A stretch of 64,000 nt of DNA from Bartonella sp. JB63. GTDB taxonomy: Bacteria > Pseudomonadota > Alphaproteobacteria > Rhizobiales > Rhizobiaceae. Position numbers and translations under genes: made by a program. Under the pieces are notes generated by a model. The model searched no databases. It was not told the origin of the DNA and worked only from the letters and a program-made list of their open reading frames with translations. Location: the NCBI RefSeq assembly GCF_002022665.1, contig NZ_CP019788.1, positions 1,323,501 to 1,387,500 on the forward strand, given 5' to 3'. Numbering within the stretch: position 1 is the stretch's first letter; every line of letters starts with the position of its first letter. This document shows, piece after piece, positions 61,830 to 64,000 of this stretch.

Positions 61830-63350
61830 TTAGACGTTTAAAATATCTCTGTTAAGAGTTTCACTTTCTGATAAAAGTCCCATTTCTTGATAAAGGCTTT
61901 GTAAAGGAGTAAGGATTGGATGTGAAAGATTACGGATAAGATAATTTTGAAGATGGGGTAGATGTTTGAGATAAGATGATTTCCCATCTCGTTGGTGAAG
62001 GCGTACAAAAATTCCTAAAATTTTTGAAACCCGCTGAGTACCTGCAAATACATAAAGTTTGCGGAATTCATCTTCGTCAAAAGGGCGGAGTGCTTGATGA
62101 CGTGCACTGCAATATGTGTTGAGAATTTTATCTTCAAGTTCTGGTGAAATAAAAAGACGTGCATCTTGTGCTAAAGAAACAAGATCGTAAACTGTTGGCC
62201 CACTTACACCATCTTGGAAATCAATGAGACCAATGCGGTCGATATCCTTTTTATGTTTACGCCAAAGAATATTGGGCGAATGATAATCGCGCATAACAAA
62301 AGTATTTTCTCCTTGAGTTAAAAGATCCAGATAAGGTTGCCAACAGGTAAAAAAAATTTCACGCTGTTCTTTGTTTAAAGTTTTTTTCTTCTGAAAAGGG
62401 AGATACCAATCCAGTAATAAGGAAAGTTCTGCTTGCATGGCTTGGCAATCATAGAAGGGAATCTGAAGTTGAAATGTTGCAAATTGCTTTTCTAAAGGCC
62501 ATGACTTTTGGTGAAAAGTAGCTAGCAATTCACTACAAGCAATATAACGTTCTTCTATAGGATTACCTGATTGATCTAAAAGTCCTTCACATCCTAAATC
62601 TTCTAAAATCAAGATACCATTTTCAAGATCTTTGGCAAAAATATGAGGGGCAGAGAAGCCATTATCTAAAATGAGTTGACTAATGCCTACAAATTGACTG
62701 ATCTCTTTTGCGAGATGTGTTATGTCTGCATAGGAAGAGTCTACGTCTTGTGCCATTTGAATAGTTGGTGCATTCATTAGGATTTCTTGATGGTTTCCAT
62801 TATCTAACAGTTCATAGGAACGTGCTGAGGCATCACCAGCTAAAAAACGACGCTGAATGTGGTTGCGTCCATGAGTTATTAAAAAATTACGAATTGCAAA
62901 AGATCTCTGCAGACGTTCAGTAGCATGTACTGCAGAGGTAAGGGTGATATGACGTCCAAAATGTTTATGTTTTAAAGTAATAGCAAAAGTAACCGGTCCT
63001 AAAACCTCTCCTATTTTTTCTGGCCATTCAATGAGCAAAACATTTTCTTTACGTAATTCATGAAGTCCTAACTCATCAATTTCTTCAATGCTTGAAAGGC
63101 GATAAAAATCAGCATGAAGCACTTCAAATTGTGGAAGTTTATAGCTTTGAACAAGAGTGAAGGTAGGACTTGGGACATCCATAGTGCAATTATTGGCAAG
63201 TGTACGAATGAGTGAGCGTATAAGGGTCGATTTTCCTGTTCCAAGGTCACCTTGAAACGTTACAAGATCACCAGGTTTTAGGGCAAGAGCTAAATCTTGT
63301 GCGAAAAGTATAGTTGCTTCTTCATTTTCAAGAAAAAAACTAAAATTCAT
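61830..63350 (-). CDS. tsaE: TsaE-AmgK fusion: tRNA t6A ATPase subunit with sugar-kinase-like phosphotransferase domain
   Basis: 506 residues in two parts. Residues 1 to about 160 are TsaE: Walker A FQGDLGTGKSTLIRSLIRTL, PSPTFTLVQSY and LLIEWPEKIGEVL. TsaE drives TsaBD in threonylcarbamoylation of tRNA A37. Residues about 175-500 are an aminoglycoside-phosphotransferase-fold kinase with FVMRDYHSPNILW and IGLIDFQDGVSGPTVYDLVSLAQDARL, the AmgK form that phosphorylates MurNAc or GlcNAc at C1 in peptidoglycan recycling. This fusion is typical of Rhizobiales. The nucleotidyltransferase (MurU-like) gene that often follows is missing; addB comes 200 bases later. Confidence 0.9.
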   Translation of the reverse strand: MNFSFFLENEEATILFAQDLALALKPGDLVTFQGDLGTGKSTLIRSLIRTLANNCTMDVPSPTFTLVQSYKLPQFEVLHADFYRLSSIEEIDELGLHELRKENVLLIEWPEKIGEVLGPVTFAITLKHKHFGRHITLTSAVHATERLQRSFAIRNFLITHGRNHIQRRFLAGDASARSYELLDNGNHQEILMNAPTIQMAQDVDSSYADITHLAKEISQFVGISQLILDNGFSAPHIFAKDLENGILILEDLGCEGLLDQSGNPIEERYIACSELLATFHQKSWPLEKQFATFQLQIPFYDCQAMQAELSLLLDWYLPFQKKKTLNKEQREIFFTCWQPYLDLLTQGENTFVMRDYHSPNILWRKHKKDIDRIGLIDFQDGVSGPTVYDLVSLAQDARLFISPELEDKILNTYCSARHQALRPFDEDEFRKLYVFAGTQRVSKILGIFVRLHQRDGKSSYLKHLPHLQNYLIRNLSHPILTPLQSLYQEMGLLSESETLNRDILNV

Positions 63351-63408
63351 TCAAATTTCCATAAATTGATGAGAAAAATTTTATTTACAACAGCAATAAA
63401 AGGCAAGG

Positions 63409-64000
63409 TTACAAAACTCCTATTTCTTTCTTATTGGGGAAAAAGCACTTAACTGTTGTCCCTTGACCCATGCCAGTAAAAATTTCAACGCGTCCATCGT
63501 GGAGTTCAACAAAGCTTTTAACAAGAGAAAGACCAAGACCTGCTCCTGCACGTCCACCGTGATGGGAATGAGAAGCAAAACGTTTAAAAATCCGATCAAG
63601 AATATCAGTTGGAATATCAGATCCATCATTATGAACACTGAATATTATATGATCATCTTTTATATCAGCACAAAATTCAATTGTACTTTTTTCCGTTGCA
63701 AAATTAATAGCATTACTAAGAACATTCACAAAAACCTGATGTAAACGTGTTGCATCAGCAGAAATAAATTTTAGGGAAGAAGAAATGTGTTGTGAAAGTG
63801 TGATTTGACGTCCATGGAGACGTTCCTCTACTCGTGCTACTGCTTGTGCCATCGCCTCAGCAATGTAAACGGGTTTTATATTTAATATCATTATACCTGC
63901 ATCAAGAGTTGCCAAGTCAAGAATATCATTGACAATATTTAAAAGAACTCCTGATTCTGAATGAATATAACCGAGATATTCTTGTTGACGTTCATTGATA
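63409..64000 (-). CDS. Sensor histidine kinase, C-terminal part (5' end outside window)
   Basis: The frame is open from the window edge (first full codon at 63999), giving 196 residues. It begins late in the dimerisation domain (EYLGYIHSESGVLLNIVNDILDLATLDAG). The HATPase_c domain follows, with the N box HQVFVNVLSNAINFA, G1 (in VHNDGSDIP), F box (IFKRFA), and G2 in GAGLGLSLVKSFVELHDG. The phospho-acceptor region lies outside the window. In other Rhizobiales a PAS-containing kinase of the DivL/PleC type lies upstream of tsaE, so this could be the DivL homologue; that is an inference from position only. Confidence 0.88.
   Translation of the reverse strand, partial: INERQQEYLGYIHSESGVLLNIVNDILDLATLDAGIMILNIKPVYIAEAMAQAVARVEERLHGRQITLSQHISSSLKFISADATRLHQVFVNVLSNAINFATEKSTIEFCADIKDDHIIFSVHNDGSDIPTDILDRIFKRFASHSHHGGRAGAGLGLSLVKSFVELHDGRVEIFTGMGQGTTVKCFFPNKKEIGVL

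Overview
This is an AT-rich stretch of a chromosome from an alphaproteobacterium of the order Hyphomicrobiales (Rhizobiales), most probably a Bartonella species. The gene order is rhizobial (mdh-sucCD-sucAB-lpd; parB-parA-rsmG-mnmG-mnmE-rho; ppsR-maf-aroE-coaE-dnaQ; lptC-lptA-lptB; addA-addB-tsaE). Rhizobiales surface families are present (BA14K-like, Omp19-like, invasion-associated locus B). Signs of reductive evolution in a host-restricted lineage include two decayed shikimate genes, no hemE beside the putative origin, long AT-rich gaps and no mobile elements. The genus is inferred from these traits, not from a database match.

Layout. 1-8.4 kb: CobW-family GTPase (partial), YafK-type murein enzyme, accA, xerD with a small membrane protein, a dead aroK, a tRNA-Arg(CCU) split by a group I intron, a lysozyme-inhibitor-like protein, a BA14K-like protein, and a two-gene carboxyspermidine module. 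8.5-19.6 kb: TCA-cycle block on the minus strand (mdh, sucC, sucD, sucA, sucB, lpd), zapE and the Omp19-like lipoprotein. 19.9-24.7 kb: plus-strand run dapF-mtaB-ftsY-septation protein-gloB. 24.8-35.4 kb: chromosome maintenance region, with parB, parA, rsmG, mnmG, mnmE and rho on the minus strand, two parS sites, a likely replication origin at about 32.2 kb, then ppsR, maf, an aroE remnant, coaE and dnaQ on the plus strand. 35.4-46.4 kb: a candidate anti-Shine-Dalgarno small RNA, polA, an EEP-family hydrolase, a Bax-inhibitor-1 family protein, lspA, two RNA methyltransferases, lapA, ihfB and lptCAB. 46.8-64 kb: prfC, lysK (class I), argG, a LysE-type exporter, rlmN, an IalB-like protein, trxA, addA, addB, a tsaE-amgK fusion and the C-terminal part of a sensor histidine kinase.

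How the parts fit. ParA/ParB with parS sites beside a DnaA-box cluster and divergent gene orientation point to the replication origin. XerD, FtsY, PolA, DnaQ and AddAB serve chromosome resolution, secretion, replication and repair. The TCA block feeds on 2-oxoglutarate. LptCAB, LspA, the YafK-type enzyme and the TsaE-AmgK fusion serve the envelope. The MliC-like, BA14K-like, Omp19-like and IalB-like proteins are plausible host-facing products.

The most notable non-coding features are the split tRNA-Arg gene (subgroup IC3-like intron with a covarying P7) and an unannotated minus-strand RNA of about 85 nt upstream of polA. That RNA has a perfect TATAAT box, two CCUCC-type anti-Shine-Dalgarno stretches and a strong intrinsic terminator. 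No IS element, prophage, CRISPR array or rRNA gene was seen.
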